From NCBI GenBank assembly GCA_965208025.1, contig OZ242302.1:1612001-1676000 (forward strand): 64,000 nt of DNA. Direction: 5' to 3'. This document shows positions 17,072 to 25,094 of the stretch, piece after piece (positions within the stretch are counted from its first letter, which is position 1; the number at the start of each line of letters is the position of its first letter). The translations under genes and the position numbers were made by a program. Under the pieces are notes generated by a model. The model worked only from the letters and a program-made list of their open reading frames with translations, was not told where the DNA came from and did not search any database. This DNA comes from Bin80 sp965208025 (GTDB taxonomy: Bacteria > Bacteroidota > Rhodothermia > Rhodothermales > Bin80).

Positions 17072-17694
17072 CCATGCGTTCCTGGAGATTGGACACTGGC
17101 AATCTACTGTGCTTATGGTTGGGGATGATCTTGGCTCTGCCAGCAAACGGACAATCAGATTCAACAATTGCCGCTCCAACGATTGAGACCCCCGATCCAA
17201 ATGCTGCCCTGCGTCGTGCATTTGTCCCCGGGTGGGGACAGCTGTATAATCACGAGTATTATAAAATTCCAATTGTTTATGTTGGCTTGGCAGCGTTCGT
17301 AGGTTCCGCCATTCTGGTCAATGAGCAATATCAATTGCATCAACATGCTTATCTTTTCACAGCACGAATTGAAATGGATGGTGTGCCCACATTTCCAGAG
17401 TACGAAAGTGACTATATGACGCTTCTTAGCGACCTAAATTTGAGATCTGAGTCATCTCTTATGCCTGAAGAAATAAATATGCGTCGCGCACGTCTGGAAC
17501 CTCAGATCCGCGAACGAAGAGATAACCTTCGTAGGAACAGAGACTTACTGTATCTCGGTGTGATCGCTTGGTACGGGTTCACAATCATTGACGCATATGT
17601 AAGTGCACATTTATCAGAATTTGACGTTAACGAATCTTTGTCGCTTCGGGTGAGCGGAGGGTTGGAGCGGCTTGGTCTCTCAATTACTTGGTAA
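17068..17694 (+). CDS. DUF5683 domain membrane protein
   Basis: 208 aa. The signal or first helix WLGMILALPANGQ is followed by the family signature ALRRAFVPGWGQLYNHEYYKIPIVYVGLAAF (about residues 48-78), a helix in GLAAFVGSAILV and a later helix LLYLGVIAWYGFTIIDAY. The parA-parB-DUF5683 order is a conserved Bacteroidota arrangement, and the gene overlaps the parB stop (ATGA). Function is unknown; probably an outer-membrane or envelope protein. Confidence 0.88.
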   Translation: MTMRSWRLDTGNLLCLWLGMILALPANGQSDSTIAAPTIETPDPNAALRRAFVPGWGQLYNHEYYKIPIVYVGLAAFVGSAILVNEQYQLHQHAYLFTARIEMDGVPTFPEYESDYMTLLSDLNLRSESSLMPEEINMRRARLEPQIRERRDNLRRNRDLLYLGVIAWYGFTIIDAYVSAHLSEFDVNESLSLRVSGGLERLGLSITW

Positions 17695-17753
17695 ATTTAT
17701 CTCTGCTGCGATTGCTTAAATTACTCCACCAGACTCACTGATCTGTCGACTCC

Positions 17754-19049
17754 ATGCTCACAACGGCTCCCGACTCGCTCTCCTCTCCTACGATCAATCA
17801 AGACGACACGCTTTGCGAGGAGCCATCCATATTTGAAAAAACCAGAGCTTTCATGGCCCCTGGTTCGTTGATCAACCAGGCGAAAAATTCTGAACTCTAC
17901 CCCTACTTTCGCGCAATCTCCCACAGTGAGGGGACTCGGGCCTTCATTGATGGTCGCGAACTGATCATGGCCGGATCAAATAACTATCTCGGATTGACGA
18001 GTGATCCACGAGTAAAAGACGCTGCAACTCAGGCAATCCAACAATATGGTACCGGTTGCACAGGAAGTCGTTTTCTAAATGGAACGCTTGATATTCACAT
18101 TGAACTTGAAGCACGGCTTGCGGCATTTATGCGTAAGGAGGCGTGTGTTCTTTTCTCCACCGGTTATATGACGAATATGGGAGTAATTCAAGGGATTACT
18201 TCCAAAAACGACTTGATATTTTCTGACAAGGAAAACCATTCTTGTATTGTTGCAGGGACGCAGGTGAGCATGGCAGACTGCTGGCGGTATCGACATTTTG
18301 ACATGAATCACCTTCGCCGTCTCCTGGAAAAAGCTGATGCTGAACGCCCCGAATCTGATAAATTAATTGTGACCGACGGAGTTTTCTCTATGAGCGGTCG
18401 GATCGCTCCCGTTCCTGAGCTGGTGAAACTTGCCGAAGAATTTGATGCTGCTCTTCTATTGGATGATGCTCATGCGGTCGGGGTTATTGGACCAGGAGGT
18501 CGAGGCTCTGCTGCCTTTTTCGGGCTTGATGATGAGGTCCCCCTTACAACCAGTACCTTTTCCAAGAGTTTTTCTTCGTTAGGAGGCTTTGCCGTTGGAG
18601 ATGCCGACATCATTGAATACATCCGACATATGGCCAACGCTCATATCTTCAGCGCTTCCATGCCCCCGAGCACAGTTGCCACCGTATTGGCCTGTTTGGA
18701 GATTCTTCAAGACGAGACATGGAGGTTAGATCGTCTGTGGGAAATTTCAAACTATATGCGGGAAGGATTCCGTCAGGCAGGATTTGATGTATGGAAGAGT
18801 GAAGCGCCGATTATCCCCGTGGTCATAGGGAATGAAATGATGAGTGCATTCCAGTTCTGGTCAGACCTTTTGGAGGAGGGGGTATTTGTGAACCCAGTGG
18901 TACCCTGGCGAGGCGCTGTTCCCCGTGGTTTAACGATCATGCGTACATCGTACATGGCCACTCACACGGATGAAGATCTAGACCAAATCCTTGAGGCCTT
19001 TATTAGTGTGGGACGAAAACACGGGATCCTCGATAGACACGCGTTCTAA
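17754..19049 (+). CDS. spt: alpha-oxoamine synthase, probably serine palmitoyltransferase
   Basis: 431 aa PLP enzyme of the alpha-oxoamine synthase family (KBL, BioF, HemA, Spt). Motifs are MAGSNNYLGLTSDPRV, GTGCTGSRFLNGTLDIHIELE, the aspartate of LLLDDAHAVGVIG and the PLP lysine in STFSKSFSSLGGF. The serine-palmitoyltransferase reading is preferred over BioF/KBL because of the SKSF..LGG motif, the N-terminal extension and a following acyltransferase-like gene 3 bp downstream rather than bio genes. The reaction would be L-serine plus palmitoyl-CoA (or an acyl-ACP) to 3-ketosphinganine, the first step of sphingolipid synthesis. Substrate is inferred, not proven. Confidence 0.8.
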   Translation: MLTTAPDSLSSPTINQDDTLCEEPSIFEKTRAFMAPGSLINQAKNSELYPYFRAISHSEGTRAFIDGRELIMAGSNNYLGLTSDPRVKDAATQAIQQYGTGCTGSRFLNGTLDIHIELEARLAAFMRKEACVLFSTGYMTNMGVIQGITSKNDLIFSDKENHSCIVAGTQVSMADCWRYRHFDMNHLRRLLEKADAERPESDKLIVTDGVFSMSGRIAPVPELVKLAEEFDAALLLDDAHAVGVIGPGGRGSAAFFGLDDEVPLTTSTFSKSFSSLGGFAVGDADIIEYIRHMANAHIFSASMPPSTVATVLACLEILQDETWRLDRLWEISNYMREGFRQAGFDVWKSEAPIIPVVIGNEMMSAFQFWSDLLEEGVFVNPVVPWRGAVPRGLTIMRTSYMATHTDEDLDQILEAFISVGRKHGILDRHAF

Positions 19050-19052
19050 CTT

Positions 19053-20198
19053 ATGCCTCCTGCCTCTTCGTGTATCGTTCAACCTGTTCAGTCGCGACGA
19101 GATCTGAGACGTTTCGTTCAATTACCCTACGATTTTTATCAAAATAACCCTTTCTGGGTTCCTCCCCTCCGAATTGACCAATTTGACATCCTTAACCGAC
19201 GGAAGCATCCGTTTTACGAGCACGGAGAAATCCAACCCTTCCTTGCCTACAATTCATCCGGCCAAGTTGTAGGACGGGTTGCAGCCATCTTGAATGGCAC
19301 GCATCTAAAAACGCATGCGGATGGTGCCGGTTTTTTTGGATTTTTTGAATCCGAAAATCACTATGAGACTGCGGAGGCATTGTTGAATTCCGCCGCTTCA
19401 TGGCTTCGTGAACGAGGAATGCGCTTGATTCGTGGACCAGTAAACCCCTCGTTGAATGATCCGTCCGGTCTTCTTGTGAATGGATTTGATCGCGTGCCCG
19501 CCATCATGATGACCTACAACCCTGCGTATTACGAAGAGTATCTCATTCGCTGGGGCTTCTCACGTGTTATGACTCTCTGGGCCTATTTTCTCCACCGAAA
19601 GCATGTCGCATATGAGCGCTTGGTTCGGGGGGCTGAGATCGTTCGTCGCCGTAATCCCGGAATCTCGCTCCGTACCCTGGATATTTCCAGATTTGATGAA
19701 GAAATACGAATTATTCGTGAGATTTACAATGAAGCCTGGAGACAGAACTGGGGATTCGTTCCTGTTACCGATCAAGAGTTTTCCCACATTGCCAAGGCAT
19801 TGAAACAGATTCTAGACCCAAGGATCTGTTTTTTTCTTGAAATAGATGGCCACCCGATCGGATTCGTGGTGACCTTGCCCGACATCAATCCCGCACTTCA
19901 ATATATTCCGGATGGCCGACTTTTTCCATTTGGCCTTGTGAAGCTGTTGCTTCTCACAAAATTTGCAAAAGTAAGAGAAATGAGGATACTATTGATGGGT
20001 ATGCTTCCAGACTATCAAAAGCGTGCGCTGGATATACTTCCTGTTTTAGAACTATTTGAAAAGTCTCATCTTTATGGTTACCAAACCTGCGAAATGAGTT
20101 GGGTTTTAGACGAGAATCATATCCTTCGGAATCTCCTGAATTCAATCAATTCTGTTGAGGATAAAGAATACGCAATCCTCGAAGCCCCTTTACATTAA
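19053..20198 (+). CDS. GNAT-like acyltransferase family protein, candidate ceramide synthase
   Basis: 381 aa. The N-terminus shows the family pattern FVQLPYDFYQNNPFWVPPLR, then GRVAAI and GFFESENHYETAEALLNSAASWLRERG, ending the first GNAT-like half with RGPVNPSLNDPSGLLV. A second half (about 200-340) contains IYNEAWRQNWGFVPVTDQEF and GFVVTLPDINPAL. These paired GNAT-like folds resemble large N-acyltransferases. Tight linkage (3 bp) to a serine palmitoyltransferase-like gene suggests N-acylation of a long-chain base, as done by the unrelated-to-eukaryote bacterial ceramide synthase. That role is inference; the fold assignment is more secure. Confidence 0.72.
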   Translation: MPPASSCIVQPVQSRRDLRRFVQLPYDFYQNNPFWVPPLRIDQFDILNRRKHPFYEHGEIQPFLAYNSSGQVVGRVAAILNGTHLKTHADGAGFFGFFESENHYETAEALLNSAASWLRERGMRLIRGPVNPSLNDPSGLLVNGFDRVPAIMMTYNPAYYEEYLIRWGFSRVMTLWAYFLHRKHVAYERLVRGAEIVRRRNPGISLRTLDISRFDEEIRIIREIYNEAWRQNWGFVPVTDQEFSHIAKALKQILDPRICFFLEIDGHPIGFVVTLPDINPALQYIPDGRLFPFGLVKLLLLTKFAKVREMRILLMGMLPDYQKRALDILPVLELFEKSHLYGYQTCEMSWVLDENHILRNLLNSINSVEDKEYAILEAPLH

Positions 20199-20333
20199 TC
20201 TTCTGCAACTTGTTTTTCTGATCAGAAATTTATCCCCTCCCTCCTCAGAAAATGGTGAAACGTTGGTCTTAGATCTGCCTTGGCTCTTGCAGTCTGAATT
20301 ACCGTACTCCTCTATGTGATCTCACTTGACTTC

Positions 20334-20906
20334 TTATGCCGGATTGGATCTCGCCCATCTGAGTGAAGAATTTGACAGAATGGCCATCACGGATGCAAGT
20401 GCATCAAACAGAATATCTCTTACATCGAAGACTCGATCCGGCATAAGTAACTGGAGTAACTCATCTATCGTACCAAGAGTAACCGTAATCCCAATCGCAA
20501 TCATGAAGCCCGCGGGGATTCGTTGATCATGAGCCGATCGCTCTAAAAGTGCGGCATGAATCAGCAGCGCAACGACTCCATACATGATCACATGGATCCT
20601 TTCATCTACGCTCTCAATGGATTTGAGTGTGAGAAAGTAAACCAAACCGATCCCAAATGCAACCGCCATCTCTCTACGGTTTGGACATGCTCTCAATCCT
20701 TGGGTGACCATGAAGGTAAGAATCAAACCACAGGAGAGCAGAAATACATTAAGCCCCCAGCCACTGGCCTCCAGTACTTCTAGCCACGTTCTAACAACTC
20801 CCAATGTGGAGTAGATCGTCAGAACCAGCAGGATGGCCATTGTCCAAAGACGCTGTTCGCGCCTCGAAACAAATTTTATAGGTAGGTTACGCCAAGGATT
20901 TTCCAT
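20334..20906 (-). CDS. VanZ-like family membrane protein
   Basis: 190 aa with about five hydrophobic helices. The VanZ-type signature is near the C-terminus: SVDERIHVIMYGVVALLIH and, after another helix, GTIDELLQLLMPDRVFDVRDILFDALAS, matching the conserved DExxQ...R..D..D pattern. VanZ proteins relate to teicoplanin resistance in enterococci, but most homologues have unknown functions. It is convergent with the acyltransferase gene and lies 154 bp downstream of the rhomboid gene stop region, so probably monocistronic. Confidence 0.78.
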   Translation of the reverse strand: MENPWRNLPIKFVSRREQRLWTMAILLVLTIYSTLGVVRTWLEVLEASGWGLNVFLLSCGLILTFMVTQGLRACPNRREMAVAFGIGLVYFLTLKSIESVDERIHVIMYGVVALLIHAALLERSAHDQRIPAGFMIAIGITVTLGTIDELLQLLMPDRVFDVRDILFDALASVMAILSNSSLRWARSNPA

Positions 20907-21060
20907 TAGCCTTGCATCCGAATGTGATCATCAGGCTCCTGAATCTCTACCCAACTGGCATTGAAAAGAATTGACCATCCCTCGCATTGATCCCATAATC
21001 AGAAACTGCAAACTCCACCAATATTTTGGGAGTGATCCCCAACTCTTTCGCTGAACTCTA

Positions 21061-21663
21061 TCAGATCAATTGGTTGAGGAATGAGGGAAGGACACCAGGC
21101 TCTAAAATTATCGTCAGGAAGGCTCCTCCGAGTGCACCACCCAAATGGGCTTCATGAGCTATGCCAAATGACCTACCACTCTTCATTGCATAGATACTGA
21201 CCCCTACGAATAAGAATGCAAACAATATGGCGGGAATTGGCAGAATCCCGAAAAGTAATAGCATATCATAAGGGGCAAACAAAACATATGCGAAAAGGAC
21301 TCCACTAATCGCTCCACTTGCACCAACTGCATTGTATGCACTGTTCTGGCGATGCTGAAAATAGGTAAGGGTATGCGCACTTAATAACGCCCCAAAATAC
21401 AGAATGAAATACTTAACGCTCCCAAGTTGGGATTCCAGAAGTGGTCCGAAAAAATAGAGTGTGATCGCATTGAAGAGCAAGTGAGGAAGGGATACATGGA
21501 CAAATCCGCCGGTAATATAGCGATAGGGCTCCTTACCGACGAACACTGGACGAAACCCCAAACGATCAATCAAGTGCGGATTGCCAAAGAGTGTAAAGCC
21601 ACTCACAATGATAATTGAAATCAGGAGGAGAAACGTAATGGGAGAACTTAATCCGAGCATCAT
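21061..21663 (-). CDS. rhomboid-family intramembrane serine protease
   Basis: 200 aa with six hydrophobic helices. The rhomboid features are visible in order: GGFVHVSLPHLLFNAITLYFFG (loop 1 and His/Asn helix), the catalytic serine in GASGAISGVLFAY (about residues 113-125) and the catalytic histidine in HEAHLGGALGGAF near the C-terminus. It cleaves single-pass membrane substrates inside the bilayer; the substrate is unknown. Its ATG shares a base with the purQ stop, implying co-translation with purQ. Confidence 0.92.
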   Translation of the reverse strand: MMLGLSSPITFLLLISIIIVSGFTLFGNPHLIDRLGFRPVFVGKEPYRYITGGFVHVSLPHLLFNAITLYFFGPLLESQLGSVKYFILYFGALLSAHTLTYFQHRQNSAYNAVGASGAISGVLFAYVLFAPYDMLLLFGILPIPAILFAFLFVGVSIYAMKSGRSFGIAHEAHLGGALGGAFLTIILEPGVLPSFLNQLI

Positions 21664-22355
21664 TAGACCTTGGCATTCATAAGACTCCGAAATAAAATTG
21701 CCCCATCATGACTTCCAAGAGCATTCTCAGCAGCCCGCTCGGGATGAGGCATCATTCCGAGAACGTTACCCTCCCGGTTACTAATGCCCGCAATGTTGTT
21801 CGCGGATCCATTCGGATTAGAATTTGGTGTGACCTTTCCTTCGAGGGTTGTATAGCGAAAGACGACTTGCCCATTGCGCTCGAGTTCAACTAGATCAGGG
21901 GCTTCCGCGAAATAATTCCCTTCCCCATGGGCAACGGGAAGCTTAAGCATTTGTCCCAACTCAAGTGAATCCGTGAATGGAATATCTACGCTGTCCGTTC
22001 GAAGGTGAACCCATTTACAAGTGAACCGGACAGAGGAGTTACGAAGGAGAACTCCTGGCAGAAGTCCACATTCACACAATATCTGGAATCCATTGCAGAT
22101 CCCCAACACAAGCCCCCCACGGTCTGCAAATTGAATGACACTGTCCATGATGGACGAGAATCTGGCAACCGCACCTGCCCGGAGGTAATCACCGTAGGAA
22201 AAACCTCCGGGTACGATCACCAAGTCTACTGCGGGCAGATGGCGATCCTTGTGCCATATAAATGTGGTTTCCAGACCAAACACATGTCGAGCAACATGAT
22301 AGGCATCGTGGTCACAATTGGAACCTGGAAAAACAATGATGCCTACACGCATCAA
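21663..22355 (-). CDS. purQ: phosphoribosylformylglycinamidine synthase subunit PurQ
   Basis: 230 aa class-I glutamine amidotransferase. The nucleophile Cys is in LGICNGFQILCECGLLPG (about residues 82-99), the N-terminus is the PurQ form VGIIVFPGSNCDHDAYH with VPGGFSYGDYLRAGA, and the catalytic His/Glu are in MMPHPERAAE near the end. It supplies ammonia to PurL for FGAM synthesis in purine biosynthesis. purL and purS are not in the window. It is followed by the overlapping rhomboid gene. Confidence 0.96.
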   Translation of the reverse strand: MMRVGIIVFPGSNCDHDAYHVARHVFGLETTFIWHKDRHLPAVDLVIVPGGFSYGDYLRAGAVARFSSIMDSVIQFADRGGLVLGICNGFQILCECGLLPGVLLRNSSVRFTCKWVHLRTDSVDIPFTDSLELGQMLKLPVAHGEGNYFAEAPDLVELERNGQVVFRYTTLEGKVTPNSNPNGSANNIAGISNREGNVLGMMPHPERAAENALGSHDGAILFRSLMNAKV

Positions 22356-22361
22356 TTCTCG

Positions 22362-22952
22362 TTAGTCTTTAATTACTTCCAACTCGAGGCTAATCTCAAC
22401 ATTGTGTCCAACAATGACTCCACCAGCTTCGGTCAACTCGTCCCAGGTCAGATTAAAGTTTTTGCGATTCACGGAGGTCTGCGCCTCAAATCCTGCCCGT
22501 TCGGAATCTCCCATCGTTGCAAGTCCAAGAAATTCGCCTTCTAGTACGACGGACTGCGTCACATCTTTAATGGTAAGGTCTCCATTGAGATGGAATTTAT
22601 TTCCATCCACTTCTGAAACCCCCGTACTGGTGAACATGATGGAAGGGAACTCTTCCGCACCAAAAAAATCGTCGGAACGCAAATGACCATCCCGGCGATC
22701 ATTCCCCGTGTCAACACTGGCGGTTTCAATCGTGGCACTCACAGATAAGGTATTCAGATCTGCCCCTTCCATTTGAATGTCAGCATCGTAGGAGAGAAAT
22801 TCACCCCGAACATTCGAGATCCCCAAGTGGCGTACCTTGAAGGAGATACTGGAATGTGAGGCATCAATGGACCAAGATTCTGGATCCTCATTTGCAGGAA
22901 CGGTAAATGCCAAAAGAAGCACAGAGAGGCAAAGCAAAAAAGATGATTTCAT
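22362..22952 (-). CDS. YceI-family periplasmic protein
   Basis: 196 aa with a cleavable signal peptide (LLCLSVLLLAFTVPA). The YceI lipocalin-like barrel is evident: WSIDASHSSISFKVRHLGISNVRGEF, then GDLTIKDVTQSVVLEGEF and a closing TWDELTEAGGVIVGHNVEISLELE. The family binds polyisoprenoid or amphiphilic molecules in the periplasm. It lies 6 bp upstream of purQ on the same strand, and is divergent from the DUF58 gene. Confidence 0.93.
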   Translation of the reverse strand: MKSSFLLCLSVLLLAFTVPANEDPESWSIDASHSSISFKVRHLGISNVRGEFLSYDADIQMEGADLNTLSVSATIETASVDTGNDRRDGHLRSDDFFGAEEFPSIMFTSTGVSEVDGNKFHLNGDLTIKDVTQSVVLEGEFLGLATMGDSERAGFEAQTSVNRKNFNLTWDELTEAGGVIVGHNVEISLELEVIKD

Positions 22953-23063
22953 GAGTATAGGGTTTGATGAATAGGTTAGAACTCAAATTCTTCCTATAGG
23001 ATTCTTTTTATACGTCAACATTTTGTTTCCAAAAACGTTTTTGTGCGGGATATTTTTTTGCAG

Positions 23064-23939
23064 ATGATTCCACGTGAACTCTTTGTCAAGATTCGTCGAA
23101 TTGAAGTACGAACGAAAGGGCTTGTCAACAATGTTTTTGGTGGTGAATACCATTCGGCCTTTAAGGGCCGTGGCATTGAGTTTTCCGAAGTTCGCCCTTA
23201 TCAATTTGGGGATGATATTCGCAGCATTGACTGGAACGTCACCGCACGAACTGGAGAACCTTTTGTGAAAATATTTGAGGAGGAACGGGAACAGACGTTA
23301 TTTCTCGTTGTGGATATTTCGGGATCGAGTGACTTTGGGACCCAGACCAAATTTAAACGAGAGATTGCTGCAGAAATCTGTGCTGTCCTTGGATTCAGTG
23401 CTATTCAGAATCATGATAAGGTTGGTCTGTTGCTATTCTCTGATCAAGTTGAACTTTTTGTCCCTCCAAAGAGCGGTCGGCGGCATGTCCTTCGCTTAAT
23501 CAGGGATCTTTTTGCTCATGAACCTCAATCCTCCGGTACTGACCTTCATACGGCGCTTGACCATATTCTTCGAGTAATTCGCCGTCGCGCAATCGTGCTA
23601 ATGATCAGCGATTTTATTGATGATAATTTTGAGCGCTCCCTTCGGTTGGTCTCCCGCCGACACGATACCGCTGCCATTCATTTGATTGATCCTCGAGAGA
23701 CTACGCTCCCTCCATTGGGCTTGGTGACTCTCTTTGACCCAGAAACGAATCAATCCCAGTTACTAGACACAGGAAGTCGATCGGTTCGGGATTCATTTCA
23801 GGAATCATCGTCCAACACGACCAGACGTTTAAAGTCTCTTTTCCGCAGTGCGCGTGTTGATTATGTTGAGATTCAATGTGGAGAGGACTTCGTAGATCCT
23901 TTGGCAAAATTCTTTCGTGCACGCGCTCAGATTGCCTGA
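23064..23939 (+). CDS. DUF58 family protein (Bat cluster)
   Basis: About 291 aa from ATG 23064; a GTG at 23043 would add seven residues without family support. The DUF58 signature is clear: SAFKGRGIEFSEVRPYQFGDDIRSIDWNVTART at about residues 31-63, followed by a vWA-like fold with a MIDAS-type DISGSSDFG. DUF58 proteins belong to the MoxR-DUF58-vWA envelope-maintenance systems and usually sit between moxR and the bat genes. Here moxR is absent, and the next gene overlaps by 1 bp. See the separated batA-E set at 35.9-41.3 kb. Confidence 0.9.
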   Translation: MIPRELFVKIRRIEVRTKGLVNNVFGGEYHSAFKGRGIEFSEVRPYQFGDDIRSIDWNVTARTGEPFVKIFEEEREQTLFLVVDISGSSDFGTQTKFKREIAAEICAVLGFSAIQNHDKVGLLLFSDQVELFVPPKSGRRHVLRLIRDLFAHEPQSSGTDLHTALDHILRVIRRRAIVLMISDFIDDNFERSLRLVSRRHDTAAIHLIDPRETTLPPLGLVTLFDPETNQSQLLDTGSRSVRDSFQESSSNTTRRLKSLFRSARVDYVEIQCGEDFVDPLAKFFRARAQIA

Positions 23940-24910
23940 TGAGTAGAATTCATTATCTGTATCTCCTACTCTCATTTGCCTCTGTCCTTCTCATCACCTT
24001 TGAGGATGTTCATGCCCAGAGAGTAGATGCCTATCTATCAGAGGACAGCGTCTATGTGGGCGACCGTTTTACGCTTACGCTGATCGCCATCCACGGATTT
24101 GATGAGCCACCATCATTCCCGAGTGTAGACTCTTCGTTTGGTGATATTGTCCCAATTGATCTTGCATCTGCCGGTACCGAATTGATGGACGCAGATGTCC
24201 GCTTGGACAGCGCCGTGTACACCGTCACCACATTTGCTTTAGACACCGCTCGTCTGGCCCCATTGAGAATAGGGTTTGGTGACTCGGCCCAATCAGCAGT
24301 GACACCTGCTCTTGAGTTACATGTGATCTCTCTGGTTCCAGAAGATGCGTCGGATATTCGTGATATGGCTCCGCCCGTAGATTTTGGCCCTCCCCTCTGG
24401 CCATATGTTCTTTTGGGTCTAGCTCTTGTGATTGTAGTCACCCTCATCTGGTATATGATTTGGCGCCGGCGACAGCCTCCCCCTGAACCACAAGAAGAGT
24501 CTGATGAAGATGAATTGCCCTCACCTGCGGAGTTGGCTCTTGAGCGTCTGGATGCACTTGAAGGTGCACCCCTCACCACAAAATCTCAGGTGGAAACCTA
24601 TTACGTTGAACTATCGGATATTCTTCGGACGTACATCGAGCATCGACTTCGGATTCCTGCATTGGAATCTACGACCCAAGAGTTGATGATGGAATTGATT
24701 CATCCAAATATCCAGCACCAGATCCCTTCTGGAATCCCTCGACAGGTGGAGCAGATTCTCTCGCTGGCAGATCTGGTAAAATTTGCAGAAGTAATCCCCA
24801 CAATTCCTGAGGGGCGAACTGCAGTAGAGGAAGCAGTCAAAGTGGTCCAACGTATTGAACTCAAGTTTGACCAGCGTGCTGCAAGCGAGGAACTCGGGGC
24901 CAAAACCTGA
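23939..24910 (+). CDS. DUF4381/BatD-like membrane protein (Bat cluster)
   Basis: About 323 aa from ATG 23939, which overlaps the DUF58 stop (TGATG); an upstream in-frame start lies inside DUF58 and is rejected. There is a signal peptide (LYLLLSFASVLLITFEDVHA), a BatD-type beta domain (VDAYLSEDSVYVGDRFTLTL), a membrane helix at about residues 155-178 (YVLLGLALVIVVTLIWYMIW) and a cytoplasmic DUF4381-like part (PAELALERLDALEG ... YYVELSDILRTYIEHRLRIPALESTTQELM). It is probably a partner of DUF58 and the vWA Bat proteins. Confidence 0.82.
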   Translation: MSRIHYLYLLLSFASVLLITFEDVHAQRVDAYLSEDSVYVGDRFTLTLIAIHGFDEPPSFPSVDSSFGDIVPIDLASAGTELMDADVRLDSAVYTVTTFALDTARLAPLRIGFGDSAQSAVTPALELHVISLVPEDASDIRDMAPPVDFGPPLWPYVLLGLALVIVVTLIWYMIWRRRQPPPEPQEESDEDELPSPAELALERLDALEGAPLTTKSQVETYYVELSDILRTYIEHRLRIPALESTTQELMMELIHPNIQHQIPSGIPRQVEQILSLADLVKFAEVIPTIPEGRTAVEEAVKVVQRIELKFDQRAASEELGAKT

Positions 24911-25094
24911 GGACGGGCCTTAAATATAAAAAATACCCTTCCAGAAGCTAGATGAGTTATCATCCATTTGTGGATTCATTAGGTTGTATCAATCATCCTG
25001 TTGGGATCAGGACCTTCGTTAGTCTCGGTCGGAGTTATAGTCTATTCGGGTCAGTAATGGGTTAGTCCGATATGTCATGACTTGATCCCCAAGA

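Noticed and set aside
23068..23079. parS-like palindrome TTCCACGTGAAC
   Set aside because: Only about 10 of 16 bases fit the parS consensus and it lies inside the DUF58 coding start; chance occurrence is likely.
24052..24579. 175-aa minus-strand ORF antisense to the DUF4381-like gene
   Set aside because: Low-complexity Ser/Arg-rich composition typical of antisense reading; the plus strand has signal peptide, helix and domain.
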